Assembly: GCA_902795875.1 (NCBI GenBank)
Contig: CADBND010000059.1
Coordinates: 1 to 11,292 of the forward strand
Direction: 5' to 3'
Length of the DNA stretch: 11,292 nt
Source of the DNA: an uncultured Erysipelotrichaceae bacterium
GTDB lineage: Bacteria; Bacillota_I; Bacilli_A; Erysipelotrichales; Erysipelotrichaceae
Shown here: positions 1 through 6,003 of the stretch, piece after piece
How the letters are laid out: each line of letters starts with the position of its first letter
How positions within the stretch are numbered: position 1 is the stretch's first letter
Program-made: the position numbers and the translations under genes
Notes under the pieces: generated by a model
Database searches by the model: none
What the model was told of the DNA's origin: nothing
What the model saw: only the letters and a program-made list of their open reading frames with translations

Positions 1-484
1 AAGGAGAAGCAGGATGGAAACGACATTCCTCGTTGATACCGTTGTCCGGCTTTTCTGCTGCCGGGATCTTGCCAAAGACTTCCGAAGAGGCACAGACATG
101 GATGACTGGCTTATAATCGTCATCTTCTTCCATGACCAGATGGATCGCTTCCAGCAGTCTGCAAGTCCCCAGGATATTGGTATTCAATGTATCGATCGGA
201 GCTGTGAACGAAGTAAGCGGATAGGATTGTGCTGCCAGATGGAAGACATAATCCGGTTTCACTTTCTTCACGACCTGGATCAGCGACATCTCATCATTGA
301 GATCCGCATAATCAAAAAAGACACGGTCTTTCCTGTTGACTCTTTCCAGAAGATGTTCGACATTGTCCAAGGGAGAACGCCAGCGGCAGACTCCATAGAC
401 ATCCCAGTCCGTATTTTCCAGCAGGAAGTCGCAAAGATGCGATCCCACCATTCCGGTGATTCCCGTTATAAGCGCTTTACTCAT
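1..484 (-). CDS. GDP-mannose 4,6-dehydratase-family SDR, probably GDP-heptose 4,6-dehydratase (partial, C-terminus off left edge)
   Basis: The frame is open from the ATG at 484-482 to base 1 with no stop, giving the first 161 residues of a family that is usually about 320-350 long. The translation begins MSKALITGITGMVGSHL, a GxxGxxG Rossmann NAD(P)-binding motif. HLAAQS follows near residues 82-87, as in GMD enzymes, and an ASSEVFG stretch near residues 132-138 holds the Ser-Glu part of the GMD active site. GMD enzymes convert a GDP-sugar to its 4-keto-6-deoxy form in the cytosol. The operon supplies GDP-heptose enzymes and no GDP-mannose enzymes, so a DmhA-like activity on GDP-D-glycero-D-manno-heptose is the likelier role (inference). 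An AAGGAG ribosome binding site lies 7 bases before the ATG, and the start overlaps the kinase stop as ATGA. The Tyr-x-x-x-Lys pair lies beyond the edge or is not identified. Family confidence is high; substrate is moderate. Confidence 0.88.
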   Translation of the reverse strand, partial: MSKALITGITGMVGSHLCDFLLENTDWDVYGVCRWRSPLDNVEHLLERVNRKDRVFFDYADLNDEMSLIQVVKKVKPDYVFHLAAQSYPLTSFTAPIDTLNTNILGTCRLLEAIHLVMEEDDDYKPVIHVCASSEVFGKIPAAEKPDNGINEECRFHPASP

Positions 485-1491
485 TTATAGTCTCCTTCCA
501 CATCGTACTGTTCAGGCGAATAATAAATGACCTGTGTGCCACTGTTTTCAAATTCGAACGGTACATACAAAAGATTATTCAATGCCTTTTTGACATTCTC
601 CTGTCTGTCTTCCGGAACATAGAAGACGACGAAACCGCCGCCACCGGCTCCCAGAAGTTTACCTCCCAAAGCTCCGGCATTCATCGCCTTTTCATAGATC
701 TTATCGATCTCGGTGGTACTAACCTTATCGCCGGTGGTCCTCTTCAGTTTCCACGATTCATCCAACAGTCTTCCGAAATCGTCAAGGTCGCAGTCCTTAC
801 TTATAAGGACCTTCTCGGCATTGTCCACCAGTTCCTTCATTCGGATAAGCGTTTCGATATTCTTGTCCGCCTTCTTCTTCGTATCCTCCTGGATCTCAAA
901 GGAGAATCTAGTGAATCCTGTAAAGAAAAACATGAGATTGGCATTGAGTCTTTCTTTCCTTTCCGGGGAAATGATGATCGGCTTCACTTCATAACCTTCG
1001 GCGCTGAAGTTGATCCTGTTGAAGCCACCGAAAGAAGCCGCGATCTGATCCTGCAGACCGCCCGCTTCATTGCACAGGACTCTTTCCACATAGATCGCAT
1101 CATCAGCCAGTTTACGTTTATCGGCATATTTTCCCTTCAGACAGTAGAAGGCATTCAAAAGCCCTACTGCAAAAGAGGAACTGCTTCCTAATCCTGTCCT
1201 GGCGGGCAGATCGGCATCATAATTTATGATCAGTTCCCGCATATCGAGATACTCCATGGCATTTCTCACCATCGGGTGCTCGATCTGCGAAGCCTTTTCG
1301 GTTCTTTCGATCTTCGAATAAGTGACCTGATTCTTATAGGAAAAGAAACGCGGCAGATGCCGTACGGTCACATAGACATATTTATCGAAAGTCGTCGATA
1401 TGACGCTTCCGCCGTATTTCTCATAGAATTCTTTGACATCGGTCCCACCGCCAAAAAAGGACATACGGAAGGGTGTCTTAGTAATGATCAT
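481..1491 (-). CDS. hddA: D-glycero-D-manno-heptose 7-phosphate kinase (GHMP kinase, HddA type)
   Basis: This 336-residue GHMP-family kinase probably phosphorylates D-glycero-D-manno-heptose 7-phosphate at C-1 with ATP, giving the 1,7-bisphosphate for the GmhB domain encoded upstream. Visible motifs are TPFRMSFFGGGTD (residues 6-18), typical of HddA-type and related sugar kinases, the ATP-binding GLGSSSS loop (100-106), GGLQDQ (144-149) and the C-terminal glycine-rich GGKLLGAGGGG (276-286). Length is normal for the family. The frame is open to a TTG at 1536, but the ATG at 1491 is preferred: it has GGAGG six bases upstream, starts exactly at the conserved MIITKTPFR, and overlaps the gmhA stop as ATGA. 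The neighbours gmhA, the HddC-GmhB fusion and a GDP-sugar dehydratase support heptose as the substrate. A related fucose or other sugar 1-kinase is the main alternative. Confidence 0.9.
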   Translation of the reverse strand: MIITKTPFRMSFFGGGTDVKEFYEKYGGSVISTTFDKYVYVTVRHLPRFFSYKNQVTYSKIERTEKASQIEHPMVRNAMEYLDMRELIINYDADLPARTGLGSSSSFAVGLLNAFYCLKGKYADKRKLADDAIYVERVLCNEAGGLQDQIAASFGGFNRINFSAEGYEVKPIIISPERKERLNANLMFFFTGFTRFSFEIQEDTKKKADKNIETLIRMKELVDNAEKVLISKDCDLDDFGRLLDESWKLKRTTGDKVSTTEIDKIYEKAMNAGALGGKLLGAGGGGFVVFYVPEDRQENVKKALNNLLYVPFEFENSGTQVIYYSPEQYDVEGDYK

Positions 1492-2141
1492 GCTTCTCCT
1501 CCAAAATAATGATTTTCCAGCATCAGACACAGACAATGATAGACAGGCAAGTGTCTTTCCTGGATCTTATATGTTTCGCTCTCCGGAACTTTAATACAAA
1601 CATCGGCCAAAGCAGAGATCTTGCTTTCGTTTTTCCCGGTCAGGCCGACGATCTTTATCCCCAAAGCTTTCGCAAGGACACAGGCACTGACGATATTTTC
1701 CGAATTGCCGGAAGTGGAGATCGCCAGAAAGACATCTCCTTCATCGCCAAAGCCCAACATCTGTTGCGCAAATACACCAGTAGCATCGGCATCATTCATA
1801 TAAGCTGTCGTCAAAGCCAGATGTGAAGTCAAAGGAACTGCCCGCAAAGGCATTTCCAGATTCTTTATGAGCCTTTCGCCTCTTTCCGGATCGACCGTCT
1901 TGATCTTATCCGCAAGTTCCTTGTTTATAGGCCTGGCTGTCTTGAACCTTTTCATCAATTCACCGGCGATATGTTCGCTGTCGGCAGCCGAACCACCGTT
2001 ACCAGCTATTAACAGTTTGTGATTATGATCATAAGCATCCAGAATAAGTTCATAAGCCCCTGCTATGTCCTCTTCGCAGACATTAAGCTCGGGATACCTA
2101 TTGATCAATTCTTCCAATTCTTTCTTGACTATTTTTTCCAT
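1488..2141 (-). CDS. gmhA: Sedoheptulose 7-phosphate isomerase (GmhA-type SIS protein)
   Basis: This 217-residue SIS-domain protein probably converts sedoheptulose 7-phosphate to D-glycero-D-manno-heptose 7-phosphate, the first committed step towards activated heptose. GNGGSAADSEHIAGEL (residues 47-62), ISTSGNSEN (141-149), LTGK (167-170) and IQERH (193-197) match GmhA. His57, Glu61 and His197 fall where GmhA enzymes keep their catalytic and metal-binding residues. It is somewhat longer than the roughly 190-residue E. coli type, with extra sequence around residues 70-105. A longer frame begins at a TTG at 2165, but that codon abuts a TATAAT box and has no ribosome binding site. The ATG at 2141 has AAGG about ten bases upstream and begins the typical N-terminal helix. 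The 3' end overlaps hddA by four bases (ATGA). A 55-base gap separates it from the SDR upstream, which may mark an internal promoter. Confidence 0.92.
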   Translation of the reverse strand: MEKIVKKELEELINRYPELNVCEEDIAGAYELILDAYDHNHKLLIAGNGGSAADSEHIAGELMKRFKTARPINKELADKIKTVDPERGERLIKNLEMPLRAVPLTSHLALTTAYMNDADATGVFAQQMLGFGDEGDVFLAISTSGNSENIVSACVLAKALGIKIVGLTGKNESKISALADVCIKVPESETYKIQERHLPVYHCLCLMLENHYFGGEA

Positions 2142-2165
2142 ACTAAAAATACCTTCTATGTCCAA

Positions 2166-2174
2166 ATTATATCA
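2166..2174 (-). promoter_or_regulatory. Possible extended -10 promoter before gmhA
   Basis: Read on the minus strand this is TGATATAAT, a perfect TATAAT with the TG of an extended -10 element. No good -35 hexamer lies 16-18 bases upstream, which extended -10 promoters can tolerate. Transcription would start near 2157-2160, about 15-20 bases before the gmhA ATG and before its AAGG site. It lies just downstream of a terminator-like hairpin, which strengthens the case for a boundary. Not proven; AT-rich gaps produce such hexamers by chance. Confidence 0.45.
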
Positions 2175-2180
2175 TACGCC

Positions 2181-2205
2181 ATAAAAGAAAAACCCTTTAC
2201 AGGGT
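2181..2205 (-). terminator. Weak rho-independent terminator-like hairpin overlapping the SDR stop codon
   Basis: On the minus strand ACCCT and AGGGT (2205-2201 and 2196-2192) pair perfectly around a GTAA loop. A TTTTCTTTT tract follows directly. Beyond a T-T mismatch, two A-T pairs and a wobble can extend the stem. The TAA stop of the upstream SDR gene (2199-2197) is the last three bases of the loop. The core stem has only three G-C pairs, so it may cause partial termination or mark a 3' end. It coincides with one of the two largest gaps in the operon. Confidence 0.45.
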
Positions 2206-3048
2206 ATTCTTAAATTCACGATTCATCTTCTCGGAAAAGGATTCATCCCGAAGGATCCTGTATTCCTGCAGATACAGACTTGTCATCTGTGTCTTTTTCG
2301 GTCTACAGGAATAAAATGCATCACCCGGATAGATCACTTTATATGTGATCTTATCGCCGCATAAGCGATTCAATTCCTTTACAATGTCTTCCCTGCCAAC
2401 CAGATCCTTCCCGGCAATATTAAGAAAGACCGGATCATAATCATTCCAATTCTCTAAAAGATAGTCTATACAATCCAAAACATCATTTATCGTGATGCAG
2501 TTGCGATAGAACGGATCATAGACCTCACAGGTCTCACCCGTCTCCATGCAATGCAGAACATATTTTGTGAATTTGTCCTTAGGGGATACGACATAGGAAA
2601 GTCGAATAGCTTTAAAAGCTTCACAGTGCTTAAATCTGTCTTCGATCGCCTTCTTCATCTTTCCATAAGCAGTAGAAGCATCAGTATAAGACTCCTCGTC
2701 AAATACTTCTTCAGGATGATCACCGTAGACTGCATCGGAAGAAAAGAACAGGACTTTACATCCTCTTTTCAAGGCTTCGTCAATAAAGATCTCTGTACCG
2801 GCCACATTGATCTTCCAGCATTTTTCATATTCCTTCTCACAAAGATCGGGACTGGATATCGCCGCCGGAAAGATGACATATTCGACATCATTCAAAACAC
2901 CGTAATCAAAATCATCAGCCTTTTCCAGATTCAGATAAACATCCGCCGAATCGTTCATATCGGCTTTGATGATCTCATAACGATCTTTGAATCTTTCAAT
3001 GATAAAACCGGAAATATAGCCCGATGAGCCTGTCAGTAAGATCTTCAT
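2197..3048 (-). CDS. NAD(P)-dependent SDR, RmlD/epimerase-like sugar-nucleotide reductase or epimerase
   Basis: This is a 283-residue extended SDR. It has TGSSGYISG (residues 6-14) as nucleotide-binding loop, FPAAISSPDLCE (60-71), which resembles the RmlD/epimerase family, SSDAVYG (103-109), and Tyr128 with Lys132 as the catalytic YxxxK pair. It probably acts on a nucleotide sugar in the cytosol. With a GMD-family dehydratase at the other end of the heptose block, the most economical role is C-4 reduction of the 4-keto-6-deoxy-heptose intermediate, as DmhB does in Yersinia. Epimerisation, or action on another sugar, cannot be excluded. The ATG at 3048 overlaps the upstream stop as ATGA and has GGAG eight bases upstream. 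The TAA lies in the loop of a terminator-like hairpin. The Rossmann fold is certain, the reaction is not. Confidence 0.85.
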   Translation of the reverse strand: MKILLTGSSGYISGFIIERFKDRYEIIKADMNDSADVYLNLEKADDFDYGVLNDVEYVIFPAAISSPDLCEKEYEKCWKINVAGTEIFIDEALKRGCKVLFFSSDAVYGDHPEEVFDEESYTDASTAYGKMKKAIEDRFKHCEAFKAIRLSYVVSPKDKFTKYVLHCMETGETCEVYDPFYRNCITINDVLDCIDYLLENWNDYDPVFLNIAGKDLVGREDIVKELNRLCGDKITYKVIYPGDAFYSCRPKKTQMTSLYLQEYRILRDESFSEKMNREFKNTL

Positions 3049-4295
3049 AATCTGTTCTCCAAAATTGAATCGACCGCCTGAAGAAGATCGCCATCTCTGT
3101 CGATCTTCAAAGCATTACAGCCGGCTGCTTCACCTGCCTTAATATCATTATCCTCATCGCCGATCATAAATGATTCACTCAGATCGAGATTAAAATCCTC
3201 AGCCGCCTTATACAACATGCCGGGTTTGGGCTTGCGACAATCACAATCGATCTTAAGTTCCTTCACTTCTCCTTCGAAACCGGAATCGGGATGATGTGGA
3301 CAGAAATAGATCGCATTGAGATAAGCCCCTTTTTCACCCAATAATGTCTCCATCTTATTATGGATCTCATATAGTTCTGAAAAAGATACCTCTCCTCTGG
3401 CGATAACAGGCTGATTGGTGATCACGATCGCCAGATAATCGGAGTTATTGATCTTCTTTATCGCTTCCGCAACATGATCGTTCAATTCAAAATCTTTGAT
3501 ATCCGTCAGGAAACCAACATATTTGTTGATTGTTCCATCGCGGTCCAAAAAGATTGCCTTCTGCTTATTACACAGATTTCTTCGTGCTACCCTGCCACTT
3601 AAAAGATCAGCCGTAACTTCCGCATATCTTTCAGGTGTACCCATATCCTTGACATATTCCGGGGAATCGTAGGCATACAGTTCACCTGTCCCGCATAACG
3701 GTTTCAGAATATCCCGATCCAGATCGATCTTTTCCTTGTCCGGTCTTTTCTTCAACAATTCTGGCGAAAAGATATGAATACCGGCATTGACTCTGTTTCG
3801 ATAATACTTAGGTCTTTCATCTTCCTTATTAAGCCATTTCAAAACTGTATTATCTTCATCCGTCAGGATCAAAGCACTGTCAAACGGATGCGTATTGGGA
3901 TGTGTGAAGATCGTCGCCAAGCCATTTTTATCCTGATGATAGTCGATGAATCTTCTGACATCAAAATCAAACAATGCATCCCCATTGATCAATAAAAAAA
4001 CATCGGTCAGTTCATCTTTCAGTTCATATAATGCACCTGCATTGCCTAGCGGGATCGTTTCGTTAAAGTATTCGATCTTTACACCAAACTTTGAGCCGTC
4101 ACCGAAATAATCGGAAATGACATGACCGAGATGGGAAATGGTAATAATAAAATCATCAAGTCCCTGTTTCCTCAGGGACTCTATTTCCTGCTGCAATACC
4201 GGCTTACCGCCGATCTTGATCATCGGTTTGGGAATGTCAGATGCGATGGAAGAGATCCTCGTGCCCTTTCCACCGGCCATGATCACTGTTTTCAT
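3045..4295 (-). CDS. Bifunctional heptose 1-phosphate guanylyltransferase / heptose 1,7-bisphosphate phosphatase (HddC-GmhB fusion)
   Basis: This 416-residue protein joins two enzymes. Residues 1 to about 235 form a sugar-phosphate nucleotidyltransferase with AGGKGTR (7-13), a KP pair at 23-24, PLGNAGAL (82-89) and INGD (103-106). Residues 245-416 form a HAD phosphatase of the GmhB type, with nucleophile motif DRDGT (Asp251, Asp253), TNQ (293-295), a zinc site from CPHH (332-335) and CDC (351-353), and GDEDND (379-384). GmhB removes the 7-phosphate from heptose 1,7-bisphosphate; an HddC domain then forms GDP-heptose from the 1-phosphate. The nucleotidyltransferase is the GGxGTR type, not the HxGH type of HldE, which favours the GDP over the ADP route. 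The nucleotide is inferred from family and neighbours. It overlaps both neighbours by four bases (ATGA). The upstream ribosome binding site is weak (AAAGAA), so translational coupling is likely. Confidence 0.9.
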   Translation of the reverse strand: MKTVIMAGGKGTRISSIASDIPKPMIKIGGKPVLQQEIESLRKQGLDDFIITISHLGHVISDYFGDGSKFGVKIEYFNETIPLGNAGALYELKDELTDVFLLINGDALFDFDVRRFIDYHQDKNGLATIFTHPNTHPFDSALILTDEDNTVLKWLNKEDERPKYYRNRVNAGIHIFSPELLKKRPDKEKIDLDRDILKPLCGTGELYAYDSPEYVKDMGTPERYAEVTADLLSGRVARRNLCNKQKAIFLDRDGTINKYVGFLTDIKDFELNDHVAEAIKKINNSDYLAIVITNQPVIARGEVSFSELYEIHNKMETLLGEKGAYLNAIYFCPHHPDSGFEGEVKELKIDCDCRKPKPGMLYKAAEDFNLDLSESFMIGDEDNDIKAGEAAGCNALKIDRDGDLLQAVDSILENRL

Positions 4296-5278
4296 GATTC
4301 TTTTTTCTTTACGTAAGTCCTCTCGCTAATGATATAACGCGGTCTGTGCTTGGTCTCCATATAGATCTTTCCGATGTATTCACCTAAAACACCTAAGGAG
4401 ATCATCTGTACACCGCTGACAAAACATAAAATACAGGTCGTAGAAGTCCAGCCATCGACCGTCCTTCCGGCAAATTTGGAGATCAATGTATAAAGAACAC
4501 CGATAAAGCTCAGAACTGCCATCAGGATACCAAATCCTGTGATATATCGGATCGGCTGAACACTCAAGCTGGTGATCCCGTCAAAAGCCAAAGAAAGCAT
4601 CTTGCTTAAGGGGTAATGAGATTGACCAGCCATTCTTTCATGGCGTTCATAATAGACAGAAGTTGAATTGAAACCGACCAGCGGGAACATACCTCTTAAG
4701 AAAAGATTGACTTCCTCGAAATTGGCGAATTCATCCAATACCCTCTTGGAGACCAGACGGTAATCCGCATGATTGAACACGACTTCTGCGCCCATCATAT
4801 TCAAAAGCTTATAAAAAGATTCCGCTGTAAATCTTTTGAAGAAGGTATCTGTCTCACGTTTGGAACGGACTCCGTAAACGACATCGAAGCCTTCAAGATA
4901 CTTATCGATCATCTCATTCATCGCATTGATGTCATCCTGCCCGTCACAGTCAATGGAGATCGTGATGTCGCATCTGTCTTTTGCCTCCATCAAGCCACCT
5001 AATAAGGCATTCTGATGGCCTCTGTTTCGGCTTAAGGAAACGCCTTCGATATAGGGCGACTTCTTTGCGAGATCGCAGATGATCTGCCAGGTCGTATCCT
5101 TGGAACCGTCATTCACAAAAAGAACGCAACTGCTCTCATCAATCTTCTTCAATTCGATCAGTTCCTTGATCTTGTTTTCAAACATGACCGAAGTGATCGG
5201 CAGAACTTCTTCTTCGTTGTAACAAGGTACCACGATATTCAATACCGGCAGTTTTGTTTTTTCATCCTGTTTTTTCAT
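4292..5278 (-). CDS. Family 2 glycosyltransferase, GtrB/DPM-like, with two C-terminal membrane segments
   Basis: This 328-residue GT-A enzyme has PCYNEEE (residues 18-24), NDGSKD (56-61) and a DxD-like DCDGQDD (110-116). RMAGQSHYPLSKM (215-227) resembles the conserved region before the membrane helices of GtrB/CsbB-type enzymes. Two hydrophobic stretches follow, about 244-268 and 280-302. Members transfer a sugar from a nucleotide donor to undecaprenyl phosphate at the inner membrane face. The lipid-linked sugar is then used outside by a GT-C enzyme, and the polytopic protein encoded at 6004-7686 is a candidate partner. The frame extends to a GTG at 5287, but that GTG is inside the AAGGTG ribosome binding site. 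The ATG at 5278, six bases after that site, is the start. The 3' end overlaps the fusion gene as ATGA. The donor sugar is unknown. Confidence 0.9.
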   Translation of the reverse strand: MKKQDEKTKLPVLNIVVPCYNEEEVLPITSVMFENKIKELIELKKIDESSCVLFVNDGSKDTTWQIICDLAKKSPYIEGVSLSRNRGHQNALLGGLMEAKDRCDITISIDCDGQDDINAMNEMIDKYLEGFDVVYGVRSKRETDTFFKRFTAESFYKLLNMMGAEVVFNHADYRLVSKRVLDEFANFEEVNLFLRGMFPLVGFNSTSVYYERHERMAGQSHYPLSKMLSLAFDGITSLSVQPIRYITGFGILMAVLSFIGVLYTLISKFAGRTVDGWTSTTCILCFVSGVQMISLGVLGEYIGKIYMETKHRPRYIISERTYVKKKES

Positions 5279-5284
5279 ACTTAT

Positions 5285-5290
5285 CACCTT
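5285..5290 (-). promoter_or_regulatory. Ribosome binding site AAGGTG that fixes the GT2 start
   Basis: Read on the minus strand, AAGGTG ends six bases before the ATG at 5278. The alternative upstream GTG codon (5287-5285) is part of this site, so it cannot sensibly be the initiation codon. The site lies in the 13-base gap after the MaoC stop. Confidence 0.7.
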
Positions 5291-5291
5291 T

Positions 5292-5708
5292 TTATTTCAG
5301 AAATCCTACTTCCGCTTTTCCTTTTAATACTTTCTTATCGTTCTGATTGCTGATAATCACTTTGATCGAAGCTCTCTTTACCGATTCATGAAGTTCGTCG
5401 ATTGTACCGGTAACTGTAAGTGTATCTCCTACATAGACCGGTTTCAGATATTTGGCCTCCACACCCTGTAAAAGACATTTCTCCCCCGGCAGCAAGACAC
5501 CTACGAGTTTCGATATGAACGAGGTCGTAAGCAGGCCGTAAACAACTTTATGTTCATATCCCTGTTCTATCGCAAACTCTTCATCATTGTGAAGCGGATT
5601 GGTATCTCCGCTTATCTTCAAAAAACAGTCCATCATCTCAGATGTGACAGTTACTTCAAAAGATTCGCTCTGACCGACAGACAGCTGTTCAAAAGAATAA
5701 TTATTCAT
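5292..5708 (-). CDS. MaoC-like hot-dog hydratase/dehydratase
   Basis: This 138-residue single hot-dog protein is of (R)-specific enoyl hydratase (PhaJ/MaoC) type and length. SGDTNPLHND (residues 33-42) carries the hydratase motif, with Asp35 and His40 as the expected catalytic pair. YGLLTTSFISKLVG (57-70) matches the family's following helix. Known members add or remove water at a 3-hydroxyacyl or 2-enoyl thioester on CoA or ACP. Here it follows the acyl carrier protein gene with an eight-base overlap, so an ACP-bound substrate is plausible (inference). The preferred ATG at 5708 has a weak AAGAG site; a GTG at 5714 would add two residues and has no well-placed site. No ketoacyl synthase or reductase accompanies it here. 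A binding or structural role instead of catalysis is possible. Confidence 0.87.
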   Translation of the reverse strand: MNNYSFEQLSVGQSESFEVTVTSEMMDCFLKISGDTNPLHNDEEFAIEQGYEHKVVYGLLTTSFISKLVGVLLPGEKCLLQGVEAKYLKPVYVGDTLTVTGTIDELHESVKRASIKVIISNQNDKKVLKGKAEVGFLK

Positions 5709-5949
5709 TTTCACTCTTAGACATGATCAAATCGGCCATCTCACCGACATTGGCCAGATCGCTGACTTCCGCCATATCGAACATCATCCCGAATTCGTTT
5801 TCTATGGCAACGATCAGATTAATCTGTTCCAAAGAATCCCAATCTTCAATGTCATTGGCATTAGTCTCGTCCGTCAATACGATACTGTCATCATCGAAAA
5901 CATTGCAGAAGATCTCATTCAATGTTTTCATTACTTCTTCTCTAGTCAT
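5701..5949 (-). CDS. Stand-alone acyl carrier protein
   Basis: This 82-residue acidic protein has normal ACP length and the phosphopantetheine motif DSLEQINL (residues 38-45), with Ser39 as attachment site, in the expected four-helix context. It would carry a thioester-bound acyl group in the cytosol. It is probably a dedicated ACP rather than the housekeeping one. It sits among sugar genes, with FkbH two genes upstream and a MaoC hydratase directly downstream, and no fab genes are present. An AAAAGG ribosome binding site lies six bases before the ATG at 5949. The 3' end overlaps the MaoC start by eight bases. D-alanyl carrier protein (DltC) is an alternative but no other dlt gene is near. 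Confidence 0.92.
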   Translation of the reverse strand: MTREEVMKTLNEIFCNVFDDDSIVLTDETNANDIEDWDSLEQINLIVAIENEFGMMFDMAEVSDLANVGEMADLIMSKSENE

Positions 5950-5971
5950 AATTTACCTTTTCTACATAATT

Positions 5972-6002
5972 ATTCTACACGAACAACTAATTCAAATACC
6001 AA
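5972..6002 (-). promoter_or_regulatory. Weak candidate promoter before the ACP gene
   Basis: The 54-base gap between the membrane protein stop and the ACP start contains TTGGTA (6002-5997) and TAGAAT (5977-5972) on the minus strand, 19 bases apart. These match four and five bases of the -35 and -10 consensus. The spacing is long and the gap is AT-rich, so chance is a real possibility. No terminator-like hairpin is visible in the gap. Confidence 0.2.
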
Positions 6003-6003
6003 T

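Noticed and set aside
14..490. Plus-strand open frame of 158 codons
   Set aside because: It is the shadow of the partial GMD-family gene on the minus strand, whose translation has clear Rossmann and SSE motifs. The plus-strand product shows no recognisable domain.
481..1536. TTG at 1536 as the hddA start
   Set aside because: It would add 15 residues inside gmhA. The ATG at 1491 has a strong GGAGG site and begins the conserved motif.
1488..2165. TTG at 2165 as the gmhA start
   Set aside because: It directly abuts a TATAAT box and has no ribosome binding site; the ATG at 2141 fits the family N-terminus.
1488..4295. ADP-heptose pathway for Gram-negative LPS core
   Set aside because: The kinase is the GHMP/HddA type and the nucleotidyltransferase the GGxGTR type. 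No HldE-like kinase or HldD-like epimerase signature is seen, so the GDP route fits better.
4292..5287. GTG at 5287 as the GT2 start
   Set aside because: The GTG is part of the AAGGTG ribosome binding site of the ATG at 5278.
5701..5949. Housekeeping fatty acid ACP
   Set aside because: No fab or plsX genes are near, and the gene is embedded in a glycan operon between a membrane protein and a coupled MaoC gene.
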